Below are positions 25,213 to 36,023 of a DNA stretch of 64,000 bases, in pieces; positions within the stretch are counted from its first letter, which is position 1; each line of letters begins with the position of its first letter. Made by a program: the position numbers and the translations under genes. The stretch is taken from the NCBI GenBank assembly GCA_003254885.1, contig QANT01008187.1, positions 18,876 to 82,875 on the forward strand, given 5' to 3'. The notes under the pieces were generated by a model, which made no database searches, was not told the DNA's origin, and was given only the letters and a program-made list of their open reading frames with translations. Source of the stretch: Purshia tridentata (taxonomy: Eukaryota > Streptophyta > Magnoliopsida > Rosales > Rosaceae).

Positions 25213-26088
25213 CCTATATAGTTTTCAGGAATCTTCGGTTCCTGTGGGTTAAATTGCATTAAACGCCTGCCTTCCATCACCTATTCCTCTATATATATGA
25301 AAATGCGTTATATAGATATTCCTATTAAAGTACAAACTGGCTTTTCACAAGCAGACTAAGTTTTCATTGTTGATCTCTGGATGATGAATTATATTATAAG
25401 GGGATTCTATTTCCAAGGCAAGCTTTTGAATCATAATCTATGAATCTCTTTCGTACTGGATTTAGTTGAATGTTTTGAATCTATACGTTACTTTTATGTC
25501 TATCACAACAGGTTATTGTGTGACAAATCTCCACAGCAGCCTTATATATAGATTCCCATTTTAAGTAGAAAATAGCAGAATATCTAGGTTTTGTGTGCAA
25601 ATTGCAATGGCACCAACTTGATCTGCTAGAAGGCTCATGCTGCAGTAGGGTAGACTAGAGTGTTTTATGACGTGTGCATAAAATGATAAGCGTCATTGAA
25701 GTCAATGGGAAATGGTATATGATTCTAGAAATTACCATGCATTTACATGACATGCGGTAGGCATTTGGAAACCGTGTGTTTAGTAATCTAGGCTAGGCAT
25801 AGCGTTTCCAATTTCAATCAAGGTTTAAATGCGATGTTACAGCAAAAAAATATGAAACTTATGAATGATATATGTTAAATTTACATTTATTAAATAAAAG
25901 TTCAGCAATTCAGAAGAATTAAGTTATTCACAATATAGTTTAGCCACTCATAGTTTTCTTTTCGAACCATATTTCACATGTCTATGTCATCACCCTAGTA
26001 ACAAAGAAGACAGCAGATAAGGCCAACAATCTTGCATCACCTAAATTTGAAGAAACTAATAGAGAGGACCTCACGCACAAAGGTATTT
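25213..26088. other. CbbYA 3' flank
   Basis: The first few hundred bases should be the CbbYA 3' untranslated region. The remainder is AT-rich and holds nothing I recognise before the PsbY fragment. Confidence 0.5.
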
Positions 26089-26315
26089 CTACACTGATCC
26101 CATCCTATTAGTTTGATTCACAGCAGGTTGAAGAATGTTGTAGAGCACCCAAAGTAGTGCAGGAGCGACCACAAACCATAAAAGTAAACCCCTGTAATCA
26201 CTTGATGCTTCACCAATCATCGCAACCTCGCTGATGCATTAGGCACAAGGAAAAAGCTTGATGCAGCCGGGCCACCAAAAACAAGTCCCATAATGACTCC
26301 TTTCTCACTTCGCAT
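26089..26315 (-). pseudogene. Fragment of nuclear psbY (photosystem II PsbY precursor)
   Basis: On the minus strand 26315..26230 reads MRSEKGVIMGLVFGGPAASS and onward, the intervening segment of the plant PsbY polyprotein. After a one-base shift, 26240..26089 reads a transmembrane stretch with RGLLLWFVVAPALLWV and LYNILQPAVNQ, then a stop. These are the hallmarks of the second PsbY helix. The first helix and transit peptide are missing, and the frame shift makes it non-functional. PsbY is normally a small thylakoid protein of photosystem II. Confidence 0.82.
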
Positions 26316-26639
26316 AATTTGGCTTTAGAACTAAAAAATCCTCAAATCTTCAAATCCTAACTGAAACTGAACAGTAAAACAATTTCAATAAAAAAATGAA
26401 ACAAAACAAAAAACTACAATTATATTTAACTCAAATATTTATTTTGTTGAACTTACATTCAGATCAGAATAGTTTTTCAAGCTGATTGGTTAAAATGTAA
26501 TGTTGAATTGAATACATAGAGATACTAATATCAATTATTGAAAACCAAACTGATTATCATTATTCTACCAAGAACATGACCAAAAATCTAAATGGACAAT
26601 TAATTGAGATGAAAATGATAGTCAACATTTTACCATCAT

Positions 26640-27075
26640 AAGTCACAAAACCTAATTATGCAAGCAATTAAGTAGTAGAACCTGATTAAGCATACTGCCT
26701 TCTCATTGAAAATGCTGCAACACAGCAACTATAACTCCTCCTGCCAAAGCCAAAGCCTGATACATCAACTGTACAAGTTGACAAGAATCTCACCAACCCA
26801 GCATCTTAAAATAAAACTTATTTAGATAAACCTGTTCATAATCCGGAACCATTGCCGTATTATTATACTCACAATAATAACAAGTAAAAACATTAAACTC
26901 TAAATACTATAAATTTTCCAATGATTAATTTTCTAAATCCATTATGTTATTCAATTGACTGGCAGCTTTAAAGAACTTTAAATGGAAACATATCTTAAGT
27001 TCTTAACCATATATAAACCTAGCTATATGCCTAACTTAAGAATAGAAGTAATATAATGCATGATCAACTTGTGTT
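26640..27075 (-). pseudogene. Inverted degenerate copy of CbbYA intron 3 and exon 4
   Basis: The reverse complement closely follows 23510..23960 of the CbbYA gene: it contains cttaagttaggcatatagct-like intron sequence, GCTGGGTTGGTGAGA, CTTGTACAG at the acceptor and CAATGAGAAGGC at the end of exon 4. Inserted and changed bases break the exon 4 reading frame. It lies about 1.4 kb beyond the CbbYA stop, in opposite orientation. Confidence 0.88.
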
Positions 27076-27245
27076 AAAAAAAAGAAAACATAAAAGTCCT
27101 GCAAGTGAAAACTAAGTGACACAAATCAAGAGACGTAGTAGAACATTTGGATGCAAGCAAAAAGACAAATACCAATTGATGTAATCTATCTTTCATGTAA
27201 CCTTATGAAGCCTAAACTAAATATCATAGAATATGAAAATTAGCA

Positions 27246-27384
27246 CTTACTTGAACTGTCTGTATGCAAATTGCCAAGAAGTATATGTCCATATGCACAA
27301 TCATCTGTATGCATATGAAGAAAGCCTGCATTCTTTTCATCTTTAATAAACGAGATACGGCCCTCCTTCATAAGAGTGTGAATG
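27246..27384 (-). pseudogene. Orphan exon-like coding fragment
   Basis: The minus strand is open for about 45 codons and reads LMKEGRISFIKDEKNAGF followed by LHMHTDDCAYGHILLGN, then runs into a GTAAGT splice donor. Composition and the donor suggest a genuine exon end moved here. I do not recognise the family. The last 32 bases recur at 27484..27515. Confidence 0.5.
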
Positions 27385-27449
27385 TATGATAACTATCACT
27401 TTATATAAATATAAGTATATAGTATATACACAATTATGCAAACAAAATA

Positions 27450-27551
27450 ATAGGAAGCAGATTTAATTAGTTAAACAAGACATGAACTGTCTGTATGCAA
27501 ATTGCCAAGAAGTATATAATAGGAAGCAGATTTAATTAGTTAAACAAGACT
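27450..27551. repeat. Local 69-bp-period duplication
   Basis: The string ataggaagcagatttaatta plus the following dozen bases occurs at 27450 and again at 27519. The intervening sequence includes a second copy of the end of the orphan exon (27254..27285). This suggests slippage near the outer edge of the palindrome's left arm. Confidence 0.8.
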
Positions 27552-27722
27552 CTAAACTCAATGATTCGCATAATCTATAATTTAATCATAACTTCGATAA
27601 ATACATTTAAATTTCTAAACAAAATGCATAATACTTCTCACTACCAGCATAACAAATAATTTAGAGTTCAGAACCATAAGAGAACACATAAAACTAATTA
27701 AGCCAATGCATTCACTACTACA

Positions 27723-27806
27723 TCAAGCCTTGAACTTGTGACGAAGATACTTCTTAAGCTTTCTATACTTATGCTTGTTCAGCTTCCCCTTCTTCTTAGC
27801 GCCAGT
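27723..27806 (-). pseudogene. mS38/COX24-like C-terminal fragment, left arm
   Basis: The minus strand reads AKKKGKLNKHKYRKLKKYLR, then HKFKA and a stop. The pattern N-x-HKYRKL-x-K-x-x-R resembles the basic C-terminal signature of mitochondrial ribosomal protein mS38 (AURKAIP1/COX24). The upstream part of such a gene is not present. The family assignment is from motif memory only. Confidence 0.55.
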
Positions 27807-28238
27807 TAAAAAATTGAAAAACAAAATAAAAAAAAGATAACTTTTAGAAATGTATTAGACTCTTGGTTACTTATTAGGGGAAAAAAAAAAATAAAGTTGT
27901 TAACAGGGCATGAACGCGGTGTATGAAATCATTGTTATAACAAATACTTGTTTTCATCAACCGCATCTTTTGAGTACACCATAGTCATCTTACTTGCCAT
28001 GTTAAGTTTATACATGTATTCCCTTAAAAGTACAATTTTTTCATTAAAGATTGAAAGAAACAAGCAAAAAGGAAAAAATTTGTATTAAAAGTGTTCCAAG
28101 AAAAGATTTTCTTACATTGCAGAAATTTTTGGAGTCCTAACGAATTTCACAAGTGCACTTTTTCTTAAAAAACAAATTTGCACTTAGTCTTAAAATGCCT
28201 TCCAGTGAAGTTGACAATTTAAAATATAGTTTGTAAAC

Positions 28239-28714
28239 TCATGCTTGTTGATTTATACATTGAAAAGTGCCACCAAGCAATATGCAAAAACATCCCTTTT
28301 CATCTATAGGTGTAATTAAGATTGGCTTGCAAAATTCATCCCCCACTTCTTCGGGATCAAAAAGCACATGCTTGTGATTGAATATCTCATTCTGATTAAC
28401 TTCCTTGTAAGCAATGAAGGTTAGGGAGTCCATATTCTAATTCGATATTCTTCAAATGGTATAAATCTAGCTAAACCAAGAAGAATGTCAGGTGCAACCT
28501 CCTATGGTTCTTCAATAGTGTCAAACATGTAAGAGTTTATTTGATGACAACAAAAAACAACAAGCTTATTGACCCACAAATAATGAAAAACACCAAAATT
28601 TGAGTGATCCATAGAACCATAAATGAATGGCGAATTGGGTAAAACCTTCCATGCTATGGTGACGGAATTATAGAATTCAAAAAGCGCAGCCCTAATGTTC
28701 TTCCACGTGATCAT
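28239..28714 (-). pseudogene. F-box-associated-domain-like fragment, left arm
   Basis: Two open pieces on the minus strand: one with LPNSPFIYGSMDHSNFGVFH and the other with LTFIAYKEVNQNEI and KHVLFDPEEVGDEFCKP. The pattern of a short hydrophobic motif followed by YGS and GVFHYL resembles the F-box-associated domain of plant F-box proteins. The frame is interrupted and no F-box is visible. Its mirror copy lies at 29219..29832. Confidence 0.55.
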
Positions 28715-29218
28715 GATAAGACATGCACTTTGTCCTCAAGCGTGTCAACAATGGGATCAACTTTCGAGCCACACATTCTTGGAAATTCACTTAAGACTTA
28801 TGAATAGATTGTCCAATATTCATTTGAAACTTCCTTAGGATTTGAAGGAATATTTTAAGAGTTAAGAGCACTCACGAGCATGTAAAACTTGTTATCACAA
28901 GTCAGCTTTATTGCATACAGAATTACTTTTAGATAATCATAGTTATCTAGGCTAAAAAAAAATTAAAAATTATCTCTTAATACATTAAGGCGATACAAGC
29001 TCCTATCAGTCTGTAAATAGATTAAACAAGAACAATCCTCCTCCATTTTCTATGGATCAAAGGTAAAAGTAAACAGTTAAAACAATATAAAAACATTGAC
29101 GTATAATTTAAGGAAAATACTTGCAATACTTCACAAAGATTTTCCCTCAATTATGTCTCTATTTTTATATTGTTTGCACTCTTAAATTTGTTTAATCTAT
29201 TTACAAATTGATACAAGT

Positions 29219-29832
29219 TTGTATCACCTCAATATATTAGAAGATATATCTTTAAATTTTTCAAGGCTAAATAACTATAATTATCCAAAACGACTATTGC
29301 ATGAAATAAAGTTCATGACTTGTTACCAAACTCTAAAATATATTCATGCGATCCTAAGAAAATTCCAAATGGATATGGACAGTTATCATCATAAGTCCAA
29401 AATCGTCAACAAAGCGTTGAATGTTCTACTCAATCCACCATTACTTTATGGCTCTGTGGATTTTGGTGTTTTTCATTATTTTCAAGGCAACAAGCTTGTT
29501 AATTATTTTCAATTGTAATTACATAAAGGCCTACATGTTTAATATTATTGAAGAAACATGGAAGGCTGCACCTGACATTCTTTTTTATTTTGCTAAATTT
29601 ATACAATTTGAAGAATATCGAATTGAAATATATTCTCATGACTCCCTTAGCACTTATTGCTTACAAAGAGGTCGATCAGAATGAAATACCCAAGCACAAG
29701 CATGTGTTCTTTGATCTTAAAAATGTGGGAGATGAATTTTGCAAGCCAATCTTAATTATGCTTATAGATGACAAAGGACGTATCTGCACATTGCTTAGCG
29801 GTCCTATTCAATATATAAAGCAACAAACATAG
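29219..29832 (+). pseudogene. F-box-associated-domain-like fragment, right arm
   Basis: Mirror copy of the left-arm fragment: it contains NPPLLYGSVDFGVFHYFQ and later LIAYKEVDQNEIPKHKHVFF, in two different frames, ending with YIKQQT and a stop. The frame breaks show it is not functional. Confidence 0.55.
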
Positions 29833-30243
29833 GTTTGCAAATTGAATTTCAAATTGTCAACCCTAAGGGAAGACATTCCAAAATTAAGTGCAGATTTGCT
29901 TTTTTAGAAAAAAAGTAAAATTTGTAGGTCTCCAAAAATTTATGCAATTGCAATGTAAAAAAATCTTTTGTCCTCTTGTAACACTTCTAATACAAATATT
30001 AAATCTTGCTATTTGCTTGTTCCTTCTAATCTTAATAGTAAAGTTGTACTTTCAAAGGATAATGACTATGGTGAACTCTGAAGATGCGATTGATTAAGGT
30101 AAGTAATTATTATCACAATGATTTCATACAAATGCCATTCATGTTCTATTAACTACTTTATGTTTTTTTTCACATATTAAGTAACCAAAAGTCCTTCAAA
30201 TTCCTAAAAGTAATCTTTTTTTTTTTTTTTTGAATTTTTGGAT

Positions 30244-31622
30244 CGACGCTAAGAAGAAGAGAAAGGAGCTAAACAAGCATAAGTATAAGAAGCTTAAGAG
30301 TATGTGCATTGCTAGGCAATATGCATCGTATGAGGCAGAAAAAGCCCAAAACTTGAAAAAGTGGCTGCATTGCTAAGCATAAGGTAAGGCATGAATTGAC
30401 TAGTCTTGCCTAAAATTTTGCCTTCGCCTGCACAAAATGGCCTAGCCAAATGGAGTCTAGATGTGTGTTGCTTTTCAACTATTAAATCCCACAACCAATG
30501 AAATTAAAATAGTTATATTCATATTTAATATATGTTTAATATTATTATTCGTACTATATTCAATATTATATTAATATAAATTTAGGATTAAATACCTAAT
30601 TTCAATACTTTTTTAGAAAATCAGTTTTGCTTATAATTTTTAGGTTTGACTATTAACTAATGAACTTGATTTTGCAGCTCATTTGTTTTGGGCTTTATTT
30701 GTTTGACAAATTTGCCCTTCTACTATCTTTTGGCCCACATATGATGGGCTTTAGATGAAATTTATAAAGTTTTAACAAAATTATCCTTGATACTTTTATA
30801 TTGTCTTGAAAATTAGTTAATAAAGTTTCAACTTCAGTTTTAGTTGTAACTATACGACACTTAACTTCAAATTTAGTTGTGACTGAATAACAATCACAGC
30901 TAAATTGTAATACAGTCACAGTTAAGTTGTGACTGAATTGAAATTTTTTTTAAGAGAAATTGTATTACAATATAGTATAAATAGAGGTCAAAACAATACT
31001 TTTACTCAAAATAATACTTAGTATAGTGGTGGGAGTTGTCTTTTTTAACTTACCAAGACAATCACAACTAAATTGTAAAACAGTCACAAACTCATAGTTA
31101 AGATGTGATTGGATTGATTTTTTTTAGTTTTAATACAATATATTATAAATTAATATAATAGTATAGATGTAATATATATATTTTATTGTAGTGGCATGTG
31201 ATGTAATATTTGTGAATTATAGTACCCTTTACTATATTATTATGTTTGACTTTTTAACTAGTACTAATCTAAAATGCTATTAAATTTTGGTATCTAAACT
31301 AAAAAATTATTGAAATTTGATATTTAAAGTCGATTAACCTTTATATTAATGACATTTAATATATTTAATATTATACTCATATTAAAAATCTCATTAAAAT
31401 AATTACAATGATATAATTATTAAATTATTTTAATTTATAAGAGCATATATGGATACACTTTATAAATTAAATATGTGAGTTTTTGCCTTTAACCTTTTAA
31501 CAATGTCCAACATTGTACATTTCGAAAAAAGCCAAAAGCTAAATATTGCATATTGTATTGCCTATTGCCTATAGCAATGTACATGCTCTAAGAAGCATCT
31601 TCGTCGCAAGTTCAAAGCTTGA
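30244..31622 (+). pseudogene. mS38/COX24-like fragment, right arm, split by a transposon
   Basis: 30244..30297 reads AKKKRKELNKHKYKKLK and, after the inserted element, 31592..31622 continues with KHLRRKFKA-like sequence and a stop. Removing the element restores the match to the unbroken left-arm copy at 27723..27806. Confidence 0.7.
30298..31588. mobile_element. PIF/Harbinger-like non-autonomous element (1291 bp)
   Basis: Left end GAGTATGTGCATTGCTAGGC; right end, reverse-complemented, GAGCATGTACATTGCTATAG. Flanked by TAA on both sides (30295..30297 and 31589..31591), the three-base target duplication expected for PIF/Harbinger. The uninterrupted left arm of the palindrome gives the empty site. 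The interior is AT-rich with short palindromic stretches built on agttgtgactg; no transposase is seen. Confidence 0.87.
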
Positions 31623-31869
31623 TGTAAGTTTAGGCATTTCTAAACTCTAGATTATTTATTTGTGCTGAAAGTAAAAAGTATTATGCATTTTGCTTGGTAA
31701 TTTGAATGGATTTATCGAAGCTTTGATTAATTTATAGAATATGGTAATCATTGAGTTTAGAATGAGATTCAGTGATTAGACTTTTTGATTACTAATCTTG
31801 TTCTATTAATTAAACTTGCTTCCTACTTTTCCATTTTGCATAATTGCGTATAATGTATATACGCTTGTA

Positions 31870-32660
31870 TTTGCCTTCTTATATCTGATTGCATTGATTT
31901 CTTTAGTTTCGAGAGAATTTCATCAAGTTCATGAGGTTCAAGATCGTTATCCAGACTACTATCCCCCAAACTTTCTAGCATAAGGCACTACACATTGACA
32001 AACATACCATATGGGTTAGCAACTTTCAAGTCAAAAGTCAATGTAAAGCACAATTTACTAAAAGTCAACTCTTACCTGTGCATGATGAACTTGAACTAGG
32101 GAAAGCAGCTCTGGCCTATCGATCTCAACCTCAAGGCGGAGTAAGATCTCTTCTGCCTTCTCATATGCCAAAACTGCCTAAAACTCATAACCCATAAGAA
32201 AATGAAACCTTTCATGACACTGTTGAAATCAAAACAAAGAGTTACAAATTACAATAGGAGTTCAAAAATCTACCTTTCAAGGCTGACCCAACCTCTGATA
32301 CATGAGACCCAGTATAAATGAGCATGCGCATTTTTACGCATCTTCCTTGCAACATGAACCAAACCCTAGAAGCATACATGCACTAAGGTCATGTTAATCA
32401 AAGAAATAAGCATATTATACAAAAAATAAGCAACCCAACCCACAACCACCTCCATTGAAAGGGTGGTCACAGTTTTGAGGCTGCTGACTTTTTCTTCACG
32501 AACCGAGCAGGGCACGCCTTGACCAGGCAGATACCCATCTGGGTCAGCTCCATAATCCACAGAGCACTCCACCTTACAATTTCTCGACCGGCTTTTCCCA
32601 GAATGTTCAATCGTTTGCCTTCTCCTTCAGCTGTATCAGGGTCTTTACACGTTGCTCTGC
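31870..32660 (-). pseudogene. Truncated TPR-family gene, 5' exons only
   Basis: Exon-like pieces on the minus strand: about 32570-32471 (DYGADPDGYLPGQGVPCSVR), 32365-32274 (GLVHVARKMRKNAHAH, then a one-base shift), 32177-32076 (AVLAYEKAEEILLRLEVEID, flanked by AG and GTAAG) and 31987 onward (LEPHELDEILSKLKKSMQS). AYEKAEEILLR and the helical repeats look like a plant tetratricopeptide-repeat protein. The reading breaks off at about 31870, exactly where the palindrome begins, and the remaining TPR part is absent. A frame shift in the second piece also disables it. Confidence 0.6.
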
Positions 32661-35600
32661 TACTCTAGTCTGGACTGTTCTCATCAATTGTTAACCCACC
32701 ACGCGAGGCTCTCAGAGGCCAGCACAGAGAAACCAGGTGAGGCCTGGGGTTGTTGACACGTGGACGGAATGGCGCAGTCCGTTTCGGGAGGGTCGACGCT
32801 GAGATTATCAGCAGCCAAAGGGGTGACCTAGGGAGGCTGAGGCGCGTTTGAGCTTGTTTTGGTACTGAGAAGCAATAAGAGAAGCAAGACTGGTGAAATC
32901 AAAGCATATAGCTCAAAATTCAAACAAACATTCAATTCACTACAAATCCAAACAGAAACAACAAAACTCAGTGAAAGGAAGAGGAAATTTAGACTTAGTT
33001 TTCAGATACCTTTGAGTACTGGTGTCTGGACTCTGATAAGTTGCGGGGCTAAGAGAGAATCCCAGAATCGAGACCAAGATGAGGGAGAAAAGAGAGAGAT
33101 AGATGCTGGGGAGCCGGGGTCGAGCAAGGCTGGCTGTGGCTGAGAGTCCAGAGGGAGAGTTTGAGAGACTGAGGAAAGGGAGCGGGTTAAAATGGAGAGA
33201 GTGCCTGAGTTGAGACAGAGGTTGAGAGTATCAATGAGTTTATATTATATCACATCAAAATCAAAATGAGAAAGGTTGATTTGAAAAAAAAAAAAAAAAA
33301 AAAAAAAAGAGAGGTGAGANAAAAAAAAAAAAAAGAGAAAAAGAGAGTTGAGATTTGAGAAAAAGCCTGAAAGTCTGAGCAGGTCAGGGCTAGCTAGCTC
33401 AGGCTACTGTAGGGTCAGGGCTAGCTCAGACAAATTGCCAAAAGCGTAAAAGGACAAGCCTTAAATGAACCTTTTAACTCACGAGACCCAAATGACCATT
33501 TTGAACTTCGAAGCATACAAAACTCGGAAGACCAAAAAACCCCAAAAAGGGTTAAATTAAATAAATTTTTTTTTTTTGGCCAAGAAATTAAATGAATACT
33601 TAAATGAGCATAAAATATATACCTTTTTTATTAGATTAATAGTATTCATCGTTTTTTCTGGGCCAGTAATAGTATCCATAGTTAATGAAATAAATAATAT
33701 TTTCCCCAATCAAATAATGATATCCTTATTTTAAAACACAGAACACATTATTTTTGTATAACACCCAACAATATGGTTCGATTATCATAATTGGTCATTT
33801 GTTAGTTTCCTTCTTAAAAGTCATACCTATCATACCAAAATTAAACAGTTTAACAAAATTATGAATCTATGATTCTTTATTAAATAACAGCTTGAATTTC
33901 TTTCATTTTCTTTTTTTATTACATAAGGCCAATTCAATACTCAATAGTTTATTTTTTTATTTTATTTTATTTTTTAGATGAATACTCAATAGTTTAATTT
34001 ATAAAAAGACTACATCAATGCCACATAAATTGGTCCACAATTTCCACAATTTGTACTCTGTAGGCCTGATACTATATTCTTGATACAAATTAAACATTAT
34101 CTAATTGTCAATTGATAAAAAAAAACAACATTATCTTATTGTCAATAACTGATTGAAGGAAGAAAAAAAAAAATCCAATGGGTGTCAAAATCAAAATCAG
34201 AAAGGTTCTAACAATCAGTCAAAAAAACAATAGTCGATTTGAAACAAAGAAGAAAATAAGGGAGTTGGGATTTGACTTCCTAAAGTGTACGTGAAAGAAT
34301 CACAAGCAACAGGCTACGGTATCTTGCGCTGAACAAAAGAGCACCAAAAAAGCAAATAGAACTTTTCTAACTTGTCAACTAAAACAATGCGTTTCGGTGT
34401 AACTGATGAGTCTTGCTTTGTAGAACCTGAGAGAGACAAACAAAACACGACAATCTAGCATTTATTGCTCTTACATACAGAGTCATATATAGAACATATA
34501 TGCGTGTATATGTATACATAAGTGTATACGTATAGTCGTACCTATACTTTGACTGAGAGCTAGAGAGAGCGAAGAAGAGGATATTTCAATTAGGAATGTG
34601 GGTATTCCTATTCCCTGAATTTGATCCTATCCTCCTCTCTAAGTTAATGCTCATATATGTATTCAATTTCCTTTAGTTCTTATTTAATTAATGTAAGCTT
34701 TAAGGTTAATCAGGGATTATAATTAAATGAGGTATAAAAACCCTCAGGTTTGTTCTCTATATAAACCCATCTAGTGATTGTAATGGGATTACTTTTTGGT
34801 TTTGATCGAACCTACACACTCACAACCCAAATGTATTTATTGCTCACTATAAATAACAAGCAAACAACAACAGTATTCACTATATTTTAGTTTTTCTTGA
34901 AAAAGAATGTTGATAAAGATCTTCAATCAAGCTAAAAAAGTATATAAAGGAACTTTTGGGAAAATATATGAAAGCCGCTTTCATATGATGCATGACTTGG
35001 TTGCGAACATTGACCGAAAAAAACTCAAAAAGAATATTGGGTTGTGTGAGGTTCTAGAAAGTTTTTGAATAACCCTTAATTTAATTTGGGAATTGGTAAA
35101 AATTTTAAATGTTTTCCCATTATTTGTTTATTTAAAAACATTTTGAGATTCATTTTAAAAATAAAAAGTTTTGTGGTAAGTTGGTAACTTATAAATTATT
35201 ATTTTAAATTGAATTGGACTTAAAAGTTGACTTTTTGTTTATTGGGCTTTCGATTTTGAACTTAAAACTCGTTGGATAGGTTTCGGACTCACGAGCCCGT
35301 AAATGCAAACCATACAACGATCGGAACTACGATTTGAAAGTTACTAGTATTCAAATTGAGGGGTAAATTTGTCAATTTTGATTTTGATTTTCTAAGGTTT
35401 TAACCCAATTTCGAAAATTTCAAAAAATTTCAATGAAATTTGTTGGTTTCTTGTTAAAATTTCCATACTCCTAAAAAACTGAAATTTTACTCCTTGGTTA
35501 TACTCTAAATTCTAAAACAGTATAACATTCTTGTAAATTTTTTGTGTTTCGCACTGTTGGAAGTTGATAATTCATAGAAATTAAAAACCTTTTATTCGCT

Positions 35601-36023
35601 TTTTTTTCTCCAGTAAACTTTTCTTACTACAACTCCATTTTAATACGATTTCAATATGATTTTCTGTAGCCTTTATAAGCATAGAGTTCATGAGGCTGTT
35701 GGTATCATCTACCTTGTGCTGCGCAAAGGCATTGTTCATGAGGTTGTTCAAGAAGGGTCATATACAGTATTATGGGCCATAGTTGGGCATTTTCAGGCCA
35801 GGCCAGGCTTCAGTGTGGTACCCGGATTTCGGATTGGCAGGCCCAATGATTATCCCCAAATATCAAAGAGGAAAACAAGAAACTGTTTTCAGAATGTAAA
35901 CAAGCTCTAAATTATCCCATACACCATCATAACCCATCTACCTTAGAAGAGTACTTTAAACAGTACACACAGCTCATGGGCAACATACATGAGAAAGAAG
36001 CAATCTAAAAATACATGTTCTTC
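32661..36023. other. Intergenic region between TPR remnant and MRF gene
   Basis: 32661..33250 is GC-richer than its surroundings and may be the old 5' end of the TPR-family gene. 33283..33340 is an A-run with an N at 33320. From 33400 to 36000 the DNA is AT-rich with transposon-like patches but no element I could delimit and no convincing gene. 35930..36023 should belong to the MRF 3' untranslated region. Confidence 0.5.

Larger units (their letters stand above)
27400..31870. repeat. Large palindrome, arms meeting near 29130
   Basis: Left arm about 27400..29120; right arm about 29140..31870 (about 1.44 kb once the 1291-bp insertion is removed). Matching landmarks in inverted order: ggaaaat at the centre; gtaaatagattaaacaa at 29015 and 29186; the F-box-associated fragment; the HKYxKLK tail; tatttatcgaag/cttcgataaat; and gcataattgcgtata at the outer edge. 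The arms are diverged, so the duplication is not recent. The loop is only about 20 bp. Confidence 0.86.

Noticed and set aside
32859-33143. 94-codon plus-strand frame, Lys/Arg/Glu-rich
   Set aside because: It is opposite the likely 5' region of the TPR remnant and has no recognisable motif.
34430-34880. Possible solo LTR (TATA-like ggtataaaaacc and tatataaaccc)
   Set aside because: I could not find matching TG/CA ends or a 5-bp target duplication.
35656-35910. 84-codon plus-strand open frame near the MRF 3' end
   Set aside because: No domain, and it ends in the probable MRF 3' region; composition does not support a gene.
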